This document shows, piece by piece, positions 9,347-17,493 of a stretch of 37,062 bases of DNA. This stretch comes from an uncultured Gammaproteobacteria bacterium (lineage in GTDB: Bacteria > Pseudomonadota > Gammaproteobacteria > DRLM01). The notes below the pieces were generated by a model. The model was not told the origin of the DNA and did no database searches. It saw nothing but the letters and a program-made list of their open reading frames with translations. Each line of letters begins with the position of its first letter. Positions within the stretch are counted from its first letter, which is position 1. The stretch lies in assembly GCA_947259075.1 (NCBI GenBank), contig CAMYKQ010000032.1, positions 1 through 37,062 on the forward strand, given 5' to 3'. Both the position numbers and the translations under genes were made by a program.

Positions 9347-9404
9347 TGATGCGCCAACAGCTTTTACATCGAACTGACGCGGTACCCGCACGGAAAACTC
9401 ATCA

Positions 9405-9908
9405 ATGACGACTATTCAAGACGTTTTAAATAGCGCGATACCGGCCGCCACAAGCGCCATCCTCAACAACAGCGGCATCGATCTCGCGCGGCAATTAAAG
9501 GATGAAGGACACTACGACGTGGTCGCGGTCATCGGCTTTTCCGGCGAAGGTTTCGCAGGCGCCTTGGGCTTCGCCACGGAACGATCCCTGATCGAGGCCG
9601 CCTATGGCGAATGCGACACACTGCTAGCCGACAGCTGGTTGGGGGAAGTCGCCAATCAATTACTCGGCCGTACCAAGAATGCCTTCCTCGCCTACGGCAT
9701 CGAGATTCGCCTGGCGATCCCCATGGTGCTGCACGGCCTCAAAATTCAAGCGCGGATTGCCGAAACAAACGGCAGTCAATTTCAATTCACCTCGGCATCC
9801 GGGCGAGCCTGCGTTTGGGTCGACGCCAATTGGAACACCCGTCAGAAAGTGCAACCGGCCGATACCGAGCAACATGCCAAAGCCGAAGGCGACATCGTGA
9901 TTTTTTAG
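9405..9908 (+). CDS. CheX-like chemotaxis phosphatase
   Basis: 167 residues. The centre has DSWLGEVANQLLGRTKNAF, matching the CheX/CheC/FliY phosphatase helix with its catalytic E-x-x-N pair (E81 and N84), followed by the conserved IPMVLHG strand. Only one such helix is seen, as in CheX. Members dephosphorylate CheY-P, so the natural substrate here is the receiver encoded at 12010. It is the first of four closely spaced plus-strand genes (phosphatase, kinase, receiver, MCP-like). Its start has only a weak Shine-Dalgarno (GGAAAAC). Cytoplasmic. Family call by motif; the actual substrate is inferred from context. Confidence 0.78.
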   Translation: MTTIQDVLNSAIPAATSAILNNSGIDLARQLKDEGHYDVVAVIGFSGEGFAGALGFATERSLIEAAYGECDTLLADSWLGEVANQLLGRTKNAFLAYGIEIRLAIPMVLHGLKIQARIAETNGSQFQFTSASGRACVWVDANWNTRQKVQPADTEQHAKAEGDIVIF

Positions 9909-9970
9909 CTTTGGTCTTGCGGAACCGGCGAACGGAAAACACCCAATCGCCTAGATACCTGGAGTGAGTC

Positions 9971-11947
9971 ATGGTCAACTTGAAAAGATATCTCGTACTG
10001 CCCAGTGAGGTCACCGCCTTCGAGCACAATTACCTCACCCGGCTGAACAAAATCGCGTTGTATTTCTTCTACGCGCACATCCCCATTTTCATGCTCGTCG
10101 CCTGGGCCGCCGATACCGGTCCGCTCTTCGCGCTGATACTCAGCATCGCGGTACTGATCGGGCCCACCATCGCCCAATTCACCTTCCAGAGCGAACGCGC
10201 CAAATCGATGGTCTATGGCTTTACCGCCATGGCCATGGGTGCCCTGCTGGTACATTTCGGCCAAGGCCCGGTGCAGATCGAAATGCACTTCTACTTCTTC
10301 GCCTTGCTGGCCATGCTGTGCATGTTCGCCAACCCCGCGGTCAACCTCGTCGCCGCGGTCACCGTGGCCGTGCATCACCTGCTCTTTTGGTGGCTGCTCC
10401 CCAGCAGCGTGTTCAACTACGACGCCTCGATCTGGGTCGTGGCGGTACACGCGGCCTTCGTGGTGCTCGAAACGGTGGCGGCCTGCTTCATCTCGCGCCG
10501 CTTCTTCGACGACGTCATCGGTCTGGAAAAAATCGTGCGGGCGCGCACCAGGGAAGTCCACCTGATACTCAACAACATCGGTCAAGGTTTCATGACCGTG
10601 GACTTGCACGGCACCATGTCGGATGAGCGTTCCACCATCGTCAGCAGCTGGTTCGGCGAAAGCGGCGATGCCACCACCTTCCAGGAATATGTAAGCAAAG
10701 TCGACGCGGGCGTCGGCGAATGGTTCGAACTGGGCTTGGAATCACTGCGTGATGGCTTCCTGCCAACGGAAGTCTCGATCGATCAACTGCCCAAGCGCAT
10801 CAATCTCAACGGTAGCATTCTCGAACTAAGCTACAAACCCATCAACGATGCCTCCGGCGCGCTCGAAAAGCTGCTGATCATCATCTCCGACATCACCAGC
10901 GAAATCGAACGCGAGCAGGCCGAAGTCCAGCAGAAACAATTGATGCATATCTTCGAGAATATCATGCGCGACAAACTCGGCTTCCTGCAGTTCCTCGCCG
11001 AAGCCGACGACATGATCGAAGCCGTCGCCGGCCAGAAATATGCCGACCTGCCGCACTTGAAACGCATCATTCACACCATCAAGGGCAATGCCGGTCTGTT
11101 CGGCATGGCCAGCATCGCCTCGCTGTGTCACGAGCTGGAAGATGAGATCGTGCTGGAGAGCCGCGCGCCCGAACAAGAGCGCCTGACCACCCTGAAAAAC
11201 GAATGGAAGACGACCTGCGCCAAACTCGATCATCTGCTCGGTGAACGCTCCGGCGAGAATATCGAGATCAACGACGCCGACTACAAGGACGTGGTGCGCG
11301 CCCTGCTCAACCGCGATGACCCGGACAAGATCGCCGAGATGATCCAGTCCTGGAAACTGGAGACCGCGCAACGCCGTCTCGAATTCATCAAACAACAAGC
11401 CGAGAGTCTGGCCACCCGCATGGGCAAACAACATATCGAGGTCAAGGTCGAATCGAACAACCTGCGCCTGGAAAGCGCGAAGTGGGCCTCGTTCTGGTCC
11501 AGCTTCACTCATATTCTGCGCAACTCCATCGACCACGGCATCGAATCACAGGAAGAGCGCGAACAGATGGGCAAGAGCGGACCGGGTTCCATCCACATCG
11601 AAACCTATGTGGACAAGGATGAGTTCGTGATCGCGGTGGAAGACGACGGCCGCGGCGTCGATTGGCAGTCGATCGCCGACAAGGCCATCGAGGCCAAACT
11701 GCCGCATGCGACCGAGGCGGACCTGGTCAACGCCCTGTTCAAGGATGGCATCAGCACGAAGAAGGTCGTCACCCTCTTCTCCGGCCGTGGCGTGGGTATG
11801 GGCGCGGTGCACGAGGAGTGCGCGAAGCGCGGCGGTCAGATCGAACTGAAGAGCCAAGCGGGCAAGGGCACGGCATTCATGTTCCGCTTCCCGCTCGACA
11901 AATCAATCTATCAGCCGGCGCCGCGCCTCGAGGCGTCCGCGGCTTGA
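9971..11947 (+). CDS. Membrane histidine kinase with Hpt and CheA-like ATPase domains
   Basis: 658 residues. Residues about 25-178 hold roughly six membrane helices with the motifs VQIEMHFYFF and AVHHLLFWWLLP, a sensor type I recall on some MCPs and GGDEF proteins. Residues 195-310 look PAS-like (LNNIGQGFMTVDLHG to IISDITSE). An Hpt domain follows, with the likely phosphorylated His368 in RIIHTIKGNAGLFGM, then a helical segment (455-485) and a CheA-P4-type ATPase: N box HILRNSIDHGIE (514-525), G1 DDGRGVD (558-564), G2 GRGVGMGAV (605-613). There is no C-terminal CheW-like domain and no obvious P2. GGAG lies 6 nt before the ATG. Predicted to phosphorylate the CheY-like protein encoded next. Domain calls for Hpt and ATPase are firm, the PAS call is moderate. 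Confidence 0.88.
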   Translation: MVNLKRYLVLPSEVTAFEHNYLTRLNKIALYFFYAHIPIFMLVAWAADTGPLFALILSIAVLIGPTIAQFTFQSERAKSMVYGFTAMAMGALLVHFGQGPVQIEMHFYFFALLAMLCMFANPAVNLVAAVTVAVHHLLFWWLLPSSVFNYDASIWVVAVHAAFVVLETVAACFISRRFFDDVIGLEKIVRARTREVHLILNNIGQGFMTVDLHGTMSDERSTIVSSWFGESGDATTFQEYVSKVDAGVGEWFELGLESLRDGFLPTEVSIDQLPKRINLNGSILELSYKPINDASGALEKLLIIISDITSEIEREQAEVQQKQLMHIFENIMRDKLGFLQFLAEADDMIEAVAGQKYADLPHLKRIIHTIKGNAGLFGMASIASLCHELEDEIVLESRAPEQERLTTLKNEWKTTCAKLDHLLGERSGENIEINDADYKDVVRALLNRDDPDKIAEMIQSWKLETAQRRLEFIKQQAESLATRMGKQHIEVKVESNNLRLESAKWASFWSSFTHILRNSIDHGIESQEEREQMGKSGPGSIHIETYVDKDEFVIAVEDDGRGVDWQSIADKAIEAKLPHATEADLVNALFKDGISTKKVVTLFSGRGVGMGAVHEECAKRGGQIELKSQAGKGTAFMFRFPLDKSIYQPAPRLEASAA

Positions 11948-12009
11948 GCGCGACAGGGCAGTAATCCAATCAATCCTGCAATCAGAATAGCGGCACTAAG
12001 GAGCTGAAA

Positions 12010-12378
12010 ATGGGAAAATTGATTTTGATCGTTGATGATTCGGCGGCCGTCAGACAGCAAGTCGGTATGGCCTTGGGGCAGGCGGGTTTCGAAACCGTGG
12101 AGGCCGGCGACGGCCGCGAGGGTGCCTCGGCGGTGGCCAAGAATCCGAACATCGCCATGGTGATCAGCGACGTCAACATGCCCAATATGAACGGCTTGGA
12201 GATGGTCAGCGAGATCAAGAAGAACCCCTCCAATCGCGCATTGCCCATTTTGATGTTGACCACCGAAGGCCAGCCCGCGCTGATCAAACAGGCGAAGGAA
12301 GCCGGCGCCGTCGGCTGGATCGTCAAACCCTTCAACGCCAGCCAGCTGGTCGCCACCGTGAAGAAACTGACGGCCTAA
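12010..12378 (+). CDS. CheY-like single-domain response regulator
   Basis: 122 residues forming a lone receiver domain with no output domain. The acidic pair is D9/D10 (LIVDDSAAV), the phospho-acceptor D54 (VISDVNMPNMNG), the switch Thr T84 (LMLTTEGQ) and the conserved Lys-Pro K106-P107 (WIVKPFNA). A good Shine-Dalgarno, AAGGAG, lies 6 nt before the ATG. It lies 62 bp after the kinase and 5 bp before the MCP-like gene. Likely takes phosphate from the kinase Hpt domain and is dephosphorylated by the CheX-like protein. The downstream target (flagellar, pilus or other) is not shown; the window does hold type IV pilus genes 16 kb away. Confidence 0.93.
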   Translation: MGKLILIVDDSAAVRQQVGMALGQAGFETVEAGDGREGASAVAKNPNIAMVISDVNMPNMNGLEMVSEIKKNPSNRALPILMLTTEGQPALIKQAKEAGAVGWIVKPFNASQLVATVKKLTA

Positions 12379-12383
12379 TACTA

Positions 12384-13364
12384 ATGTGGCGTTTCTGGGA
12401 TAAGCGTAAACATCAAGATGAAGGCGAGGAGGCAAATAAACTCGCGCCCTCGTTTGATGTGATCATGGACGCACCCGCCAAGGAGTGCCCCAAATGCGCG
12501 CGGCTCCCCAAGCATGTGGATGGCACAATTGGCGAATACCGCGCGCGGATTCGAGAACGGGTGCAGTCCGCCAAGGACACCAGTGAAACTGAAATTTTAG
12601 CCGTCGGCGATTGCGTCAAAGACATCGTCAATCACACCCGCCAATATATTGAAGAATCCAAGGAATTACTGGAGAAAAATCTCACCGCGCAAGCCACGTC
12701 TTTGGACAATTACCTCGGTTATGCCAAACAAACCGTGGGCGCGCAAAACAGCACGGTGCAGCAAGCACTCACTTTGTCGGAGGACATCAGCAAGGCAGGC
12801 ACGGCGGTAGATAAGTTGGCGAACCAAGCAAGATTGCTGGCGCTCAACGCCAAAATCGAATCCGCGCGCCTAGGCAGCGCGGGCAAGGCTTTCAGTGTAA
12901 TCACCGAGGAGATGAATCACTTGAGCGGCGAAATCGCCAAGACCAATCACTTAATAGCGGATTCCATCAAGGCGATCAAGGAATGCCTGCCCACCATCAT
13001 GAATCAAACCCGTTCTCAAATTGAGAAACTGGAAGCGTTCAGCTCGACCATGCGCCAGCTTAAGGACGGCGTGGAGAAATCCATCTCCACCACCAACAGC
13101 ACGGGCAACACGCGCCTGGACACCATACTCGAGCTCGCCTACTCCGCCCTGTCGCACTTGCAGTATCAAGACCCCATGGTGCAAGACCTGCAAAAAATAG
13201 ACGTGCTGATGAAGAAACTCAATGACGAGGTGAACGGGGAACTCGGCATACCCTTGACCGCCCAGGACACGCCCGTTCACATCAAGACGCTAGGCGGCAC
13301 CCTGAAAAACTCCAAGGACGACTCCGACCCCCTGCCCGACGCCGGTGAAGTTCTGCTCTTTTAA
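12384..13364 (+). CDS. Soluble MCP-like signalling protein
   Basis: 326 residues, no signal peptide or membrane helix. The middle (about 105-240) is a long helical region whose tip, KLANQARLLALNAKIESARL then GSAGKAFSVITEEM, matches the highly conserved hairpin tip of methyl-accepting chemotaxis proteins. In classical receptors that tip binds CheA and CheW. The N-terminal 50 residues are charged and contain a CxxC pair (C35, C38 in ECPKC). The C-terminal part has HLQYQDPMVQDLQKID. There is no HAMP or ligand-binding domain and no obvious methylation helices of normal length. It starts 5 bp after the receiver stop without a clear ribosome site, so translational coupling is likely. It may be a cytoplasmic partner of the upstream kinase. 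Confidence 0.8.
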   Translation: MWRFWDKRKHQDEGEEANKLAPSFDVIMDAPAKECPKCARLPKHVDGTIGEYRARIRERVQSAKDTSETEILAVGDCVKDIVNHTRQYIEESKELLEKNLTAQATSLDNYLGYAKQTVGAQNSTVQQALTLSEDISKAGTAVDKLANQARLLALNAKIESARLGSAGKAFSVITEEMNHLSGEIAKTNHLIADSIKAIKECLPTIMNQTRSQIEKLEAFSSTMRQLKDGVEKSISTTNSTGNTRLDTILELAYSALSHLQYQDPMVQDLQKIDVLMKKLNDEVNGELGIPLTAQDTPVHIKTLGGTLKNSKDDSDPLPDAGEVLLF

Positions 13365-13381
13365 ACGGGGCGCGCCAACAT

Positions 13382-15148
13382 TTAAAACTGCCAGACCATC
13401 GGCGCGATGATGACGGTGATGACGCCCTTCATCACGGTAATGGGGATGCCCATCTTGAAATAATCGGAGAACCGGTAACCGCCGGGACCGTACACCATCA
13501 GATTGGTCTGATAACCGATGGGCGTGGCGAAACTCGCCGAGGCGGCGACCATCAGCGTGAACACGAAAGGCAGCGGATTGACGTCCAAGGTCTCCGCCGC
13601 TTGCAGCACGATGGGGAACATCAGCACCGCCGCCGCGTTGTTGGTGATAAGCGCGGTGAAGACCGCGGTGATGATGAAGATGAATAACAAGGTCACCCAC
13701 GGATCACCCGCCGCCAGCGCAATCACTTGCTGGGCGATGACCGCGGCGGCGCCCGTCACTTGCAGCGCGGTGCCCAAACCGAACGAGGCGGCGATGACGA
13801 TCAGCACCTGCCAATCGACGCTGCGCCGCGCGGTGGACAGGCCGATACATTTGCTCGCCACCATCACCCCCGCGGCGATCATCGCCGCCTCGAGCATGCT
13901 CAACCAGCCCGCGGTCGCGGCCGTGACCATGCCCAGCAAGGTCAGCAGCGCGATCTTGGCCTTGTCGTGACGCGGCGGCGCGGAATCCTCCACCTGGCTC
14001 ACCAGAAAAAAGTCGCGCGAATTGCGCTGCTGCGCGGCGAAGGCGGGATTCGCCTCCAGCAATAAGGTATCGCCCGCGCGCAATTCGATATCACCGATCT
14101 TCTGCTGAATACGTTCACCATTGCGCGCCACGGCGATCACCGCGGCGTTGTACACCGTGCGAAAACGTCCCTCGCGGATGGTCTTGCCCACCAGCGGACA
14201 ACTGTCGGACACCACGGCCTCAACCAGACAGCGTTCCGTGCGCGGCGAATCCAGTTTGAAAACTTGATCCGTGGCGGGCTGCAGGCCGCGAATCTTGTGC
14301 AAATCCACCACCGACTCCACCACGCCGGTGAAGATCAAACGGTCGTTCTCCGCCAATTGTTCCTGCGGCGACACCGCCGGCAGACTGCGGCCATTGCGCT
14401 CGATCTCGATGAGATACATGCCCGGCAAATGCCGCAGCCCCGCCTGTTCGATGCTCTTGCCGCGCAACGGGCTGCCCGGTTCGACGATCATCTCCACGAT
14501 GTAATTACGCGCGTTATCCAGCTTACTAATCGCCGATTGGCGGTCGGGCAGGAACCAGCGCCCGAGCACGACCACCATGACGATGACGATAAACGCGCCG
14601 GGCAAACCCACCCAGGCGATCTCGAACATGCCGAGACTGGCGCCGCCTGACTGGGTCCACAGACCATTCACCACCAAGTTGGTGCTAGTGCCAATCAAGG
14701 TGCAAGTGCCGCCGATGATGGCCGCGTAACTCAGCGGCATCATCAATTTCGACGGCGAGATTTGATACTTCTTGGCCCAGTCGCGCACCGCCGGTATCAA
14801 CATCGCCACCACCGGCGTGTTATTGAGAAAGGCGCTCATCACCACCACGGGCGCCATTAAACGAATCTGCGCATCGGCCACCGAGCGCGGTTTGCCAAAC
14901 AGCGAGCCCACCACCCACTGCACCGTGCCGGTCTCCTGTAAACCGGCAGCGACGATGTAGAGCAGGCCCACGGTGATCATGCCCTCGTTGGCCATGCCGG
15001 CCAAGGCCTGTTGCGGGCTGATGACCTTGGCGAGCATCAACACCATCACCCCGCCGACCAAAATCACATCCGGCGCCAGCCGGTTCGTCGTCAGCGCCCA
15101 GAGGCAAAAGGTAATCACACCCAGCGTAAGCCATGCTTCCCATGCCAT
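13382..15148 (-). CDS. SLC13/DASS-type permease with two RCK_C (TrkA-C) domains
   Basis: 588 residues, the size of bacterial DASS carriers that have a soluble insert. Membrane helices cover about 5-200 and 395-588. Between them are two RCK_C-like domains (about 207-285, PGSPLRGKSIEQAGL; and 303-372, CPLVGKTIREGRFR). Two repeat signatures typical of the family are present: FLNNTPVVAMLIP with GTSTNLVVNG, and ITNNAAAVLMFPI with GYQTNLMVYGPGGY. The family moves sulfate, di- and tricarboxylates or related anions with Na+ or H+. The substrate cannot be read from sequence. It converges on the MCP-like gene with 17 bp between and no visible terminator. Its upstream region is a 737-bp repeat-rich gap. 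Confidence 0.88.
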   Translation of the reverse strand: MAWEAWLTLGVITFCLWALTTNRLAPDVILVGGVMVLMLAKVISPQQALAGMANEGMITVGLLYIVAAGLQETGTVQWVVGSLFGKPRSVADAQIRLMAPVVVMSAFLNNTPVVAMLIPAVRDWAKKYQISPSKLMMPLSYAAIIGGTCTLIGTSTNLVVNGLWTQSGGASLGMFEIAWVGLPGAFIVIVMVVVLGRWFLPDRQSAISKLDNARNYIVEMIVEPGSPLRGKSIEQAGLRHLPGMYLIEIERNGRSLPAVSPQEQLAENDRLIFTGVVESVVDLHKIRGLQPATDQVFKLDSPRTERCLVEAVVSDSCPLVGKTIREGRFRTVYNAAVIAVARNGERIQQKIGDIELRAGDTLLLEANPAFAAQQRNSRDFFLVSQVEDSAPPRHDKAKIALLTLLGMVTAATAGWLSMLEAAMIAAGVMVASKCIGLSTARRSVDWQVLIVIAASFGLGTALQVTGAAAVIAQQVIALAAGDPWVTLLFIFIITAVFTALITNNAAAVLMFPIVLQAAETLDVNPLPFVFTLMVAASASFATPIGYQTNLMVYGPGGYRFSDYFKMGIPITVMKGVITVIIAPMVWQF

Positions 15149-15274
15149 GATGGCGTCAACCTCAGTTAGCGTTATTTTATGAAAATCCAGCTCTACTAAA
15201 ACCGCGACGATAAAACCTCACGCGGACGATCAAGACGGCGAGACTGCTATCACATCCCCATGCAAAAAGCCTAG

Positions 15275-15511
15275 AACCTATCTCAAAATATGAACGGGAT
15301 CCAAAATGCCTCGACGGCTGGCATGGTAAGCAATCCTATGATCTCCCTCTCCCTCAGGGAGAGGGTTGGGGTGAGGGGGTATATGCATTGTAATGTCTTA
15401 ATTATTTGATCCCCTCATCCCGTCCTTCTCCCTGAGAGAGAAGGAACCAAGATTAATCAGCTCGGTGGAACACCTGTCATTACGCAGTCAAATTTAATTT
15501 TGAGATAGGTT
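15275..15511. mobile_element. MITE-like element with 15-bp terminal inverted repeats
   Basis: AACCTATCTCAAAAT at 15275-15289 is the exact reverse complement of ATTTTGAGATAGGTT at 15497-15511. Similarity continues outward for a few bases (GCCTAG / TTAAGC). The 237-bp interior encodes nothing and contains two copies of the CCCTCTCC / GGAGAGGG motif (about 15341-15378 and 15411-15447). Ends of this kind resemble transposase terminal repeats, which suggests a non-autonomous element. I could not identify a clean target-site duplication. Confidence 0.55.
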
Positions 15512-15535
15512 TTAAGCCTCTATCCACCATACACC

Positions 15536-15666
15536 CACCCCTCCTTGGAAAGGCGAAACCACCCCGTCGGCTTACGCCGCCACCCCTCCTTGGAAAGGAG
15601 GGGAGATTTATGATCTTTCTCCCCTCCTCATTTTCGAGGAGGGGTGCCCCGCAGGGGCGGGGTGGT
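15536..15666 (+). repeat. CCCCTCC/GGAGGGG palindromic repeat block, copy 1
   Basis: A 131-bp block of nested palindromes (ACCCCTCCTTGGAAAG, CCCCTCC...GGAGGGG, GCCCCGCAGGGGCGGGG). Its reverse complement matches 19685-19885 closely. Confidence 0.85.
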
Positions 15667-15885
15667 GAAGACGCTGGCAGTGCCAATCGGATTTTGGCGT
15701 CACTGCGGAGCAGTGCCGTTAGCCCGCAAACGAACGGCCGGGGTCACCGGCCGCTCCGTCACACTGATCGAGGATGTTAGCAAGTTTTCGCGCTGACAAA
15801 TAAAGAACCTGATCTTCTACGGCTAGCACTGCGGGCTATAAAAGCTCTGAGGTATGGAAAGCGCGGCATGGCCGTCCTTGGCCGA

Positions 15886-17340
15886 TCAAGACCGCCGCCA
15901 CGTAGTACCCTGCGGACCGTCTTCGAGGATGATGCCCTGCGCCTTCAACTCGTCGCGGATGCGGTCGGACTCGGCCCAGTTCTTGGCCTTGCGGGCGGCG
16001 AGGCGTTGGGCGATGAGGTCATCAATATTTTCATTACTCATTCCAACATGAGCGGTCACCGTTCCCACTGAAGCGGTCGCGCTCACTCCTGTCAAAGCGA
16101 CGGTGACATCCCTACCCCTTCCTTTTAGAAAACTATCGGGATCATCCTGTAACAAACCCAATACTGCGCCGAGCTGTTTAAGCGTACTGGAAATACGTGA
16201 CGCCTCGTCTTGCTTGTTTTCCGCCTTGGCCCGATTCAACTCCCGCACCACATCAAATAACACCGCCAGCGCCTCGGGCGTATTGAAATCATCGTCCATC
16301 GCCACATTGAAGCGCGTCACGTAATCACTCGCATCCGCATCGGCTGTCACCGGACCCACAGCTACATCGCGCAGCGCGGTATAAAACCGCTCCAGCGCCG
16401 CCTTGGCGCTGTCGAGGTTCTGTTCGGAGTAATTCAGCGGACTGCGGTAGTGGCTGCTGAGAATGAAATAACGCAGCACCTCGGGCTGATAAAGCTTCAA
16501 CACCTCGCGCACGGTGAAGAAATTGCCCAGCGACTTGGACATCTTCTCTTCGTTGATCTGCACGAAGCCGTTGTGCATCCAGTAATTGACGAAGTGGCAG
16601 CCGGTGGCGGCCTCGCTCTGCGCGATCTCGTTTTCGTGATGGGGGAACATCAAGTCCATGCCGCCGCCGTGAATGTCGAAGTGATCGCCCAGGCATTGCG
16701 TCGACATCGCGGAACACTCGATATGCCAGCCGGGACGGCCCGCGCCCCAAGGCGATGCCCAACTCGGCTCACCCGGTTTGGCGGCCTTCCACAACACGAA
16801 ATCCAGCGGGTCGTCCTTGGCCTCGTCCACCGCCACGCGCTCGCCGATGCGTAAATCCTCCACGCGCTTGCCCGACAGCGCGCCATAGCCGTCGAAACCG
16901 CTGACGTCGTAATAGACATCACCATTGGTGGCGGTGTAGGCATGGCCACCCTCGACCAAGCGTTGAATCATCGCAATGATGGCGTCCATCGAGGCCGTGG
17001 CGCGCGGTTCTTGATCCGGCGGCAACACCCCCAGCGCGGCGCTGTCCTCGTGCATGGCCTCGATGAAGCGTTCGGTGAGCGCGCCCATCGCTTCGCCGTT
17101 CTCTTGCGCGCGCTTGATGATCTTGTCGTCGATGTCGGTGATGTTGCGCACATAGGTCACGTCGTAACCGCTGGCGCGCAGATAGCGCGCCACCACGTCG
17201 AACACCACCATCACCCGCGCATGGCCGACGTGACAGTAGTCGTACACGGTCATGCCGCAGACATACATGCCGACCTTGCCGGGCACGCGCGGGGTGAATA
17301 TTTCTTTTTGCTTGCTGAGGGTGTTGTGGATTTTTAACAT
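15886..17340 (-). CDS. cysS: Cysteinyl-tRNA synthetase
   Basis: 484 residues, slightly longer than E. coli CysRS. It charges tRNA-Cys with cysteine. The zinc-binding and HIGH region is [18 protein letters not shown]. The second zinc-ligand region is [18 protein letters not shown] followed by MFPHHENE, and the KMSKS loop is [14 protein letters not shown]. The C-terminal domain contains a non-conserved Val/Thr/Ala-rich stretch ([20 protein letters not shown]) before the anticodon-binding end [20 protein letters not shown], which probably accounts for the extra length. It lies downstream of gltX on the same strand, separated by repeat copy D. Cytoplasmic housekeeping enzyme. Confidence 0.97.
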   Translation of the reverse strand: MLKIHNTLSKQKEIFTPRVPGKVGMYVCGMTVYDYCHVGHARVMVVFDVVARYLRASGYDVTYVRNITDIDDKIIKRAQENGEAMGALTERFIEAMHEDSAALGVLPPDQEPRATASMDAIIAMIQRLVEGGHAYTATNGDVYYDVSGFDGYGALSGKRVEDLRIGERVAVDEAKDDPLDFVLWKAAKPGEPSWASPWGAGRPGWHIECSAMSTQCLGDHFDIHGGGMDLMFPHHENEIAQSEAATGCHFVNYWMHNGFVQINEEKMSKSLGNFFTVREVLKLYQPEVLRYFILSSHYRSPLNYSEQNLDSAKAALERFYTALRDVAVGPVTADADASDYVTRFNVAMDDDFNTPEALAVLFDVVRELNRAKAENKQDEASRISSTLKQLGAVLGLLQDDPDSFLKGRGRDVTVALTGVSATASVGTVTAHVGMSNENIDDLIAQRLAARKAKNWAESDRIRDELKAQGIILEDGPQGTTWRRS

Positions 17341-17359
17341 GGCGTCATCGTTTATCTAT

Positions 17360-17491
17360 GTAGGGTGGCTTAGGCTGAAGGCCGTAAGCCACCGACTCGG
17401 GCCGTCAGGCGCATATTCATTAACGGATGCGATGAGTCGCTGCGCGACCTTTTGGTGGGTTAGGCGCGAAGACGCGCCTAACCCACCCTAC
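17360..17491. repeat. Palindromic intergenic element, copy D (gltX-cysS junction)
   Basis: A 132-bp member of the GTAGGGTGGG family. The left end is GTAGGGTGGCTTAGGC, the right end GCGCCTAACCCACCCTAC. The interior has GAGTCGCTGCGCGAC as in copies B and C. The right end is 2 bp from the gltX stop (17494), the same placement as copies A and C. Confidence 0.88.
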
Positions 17492-17493
17492 AT

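Larger units (their letters stand above)
15149..15885. other. Repeat-rich intergenic stretch between the DASS permease and cysS
   Basis: No credible gene. In order it holds a MITE-like unit (15275-15511), a CCCCTCC palindrome block (15536-15666), a small dyad CACTG-N5-CAGTG (15701-15715), a strong hairpin CGGCCGG-GGTCA-CCGGCCG (15735-15753), and about 130 bp with no recognisable signal next to the cysS stop. The permease promoter must lie at its left end but I cannot point to one. Confidence 0.7.

Noticed and set aside
15275-15666. Possible CRISPR array from repeated CCCTC/GGAGG units
   Set aside because: Units are palindromic, unequal in length and not separated by uniform unique spacers; no cas genes.
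15480-15686. 68-codon minus-strand open frame
   Set aside because: It lies entirely in palindromic repeat DNA; translation is low complexity.
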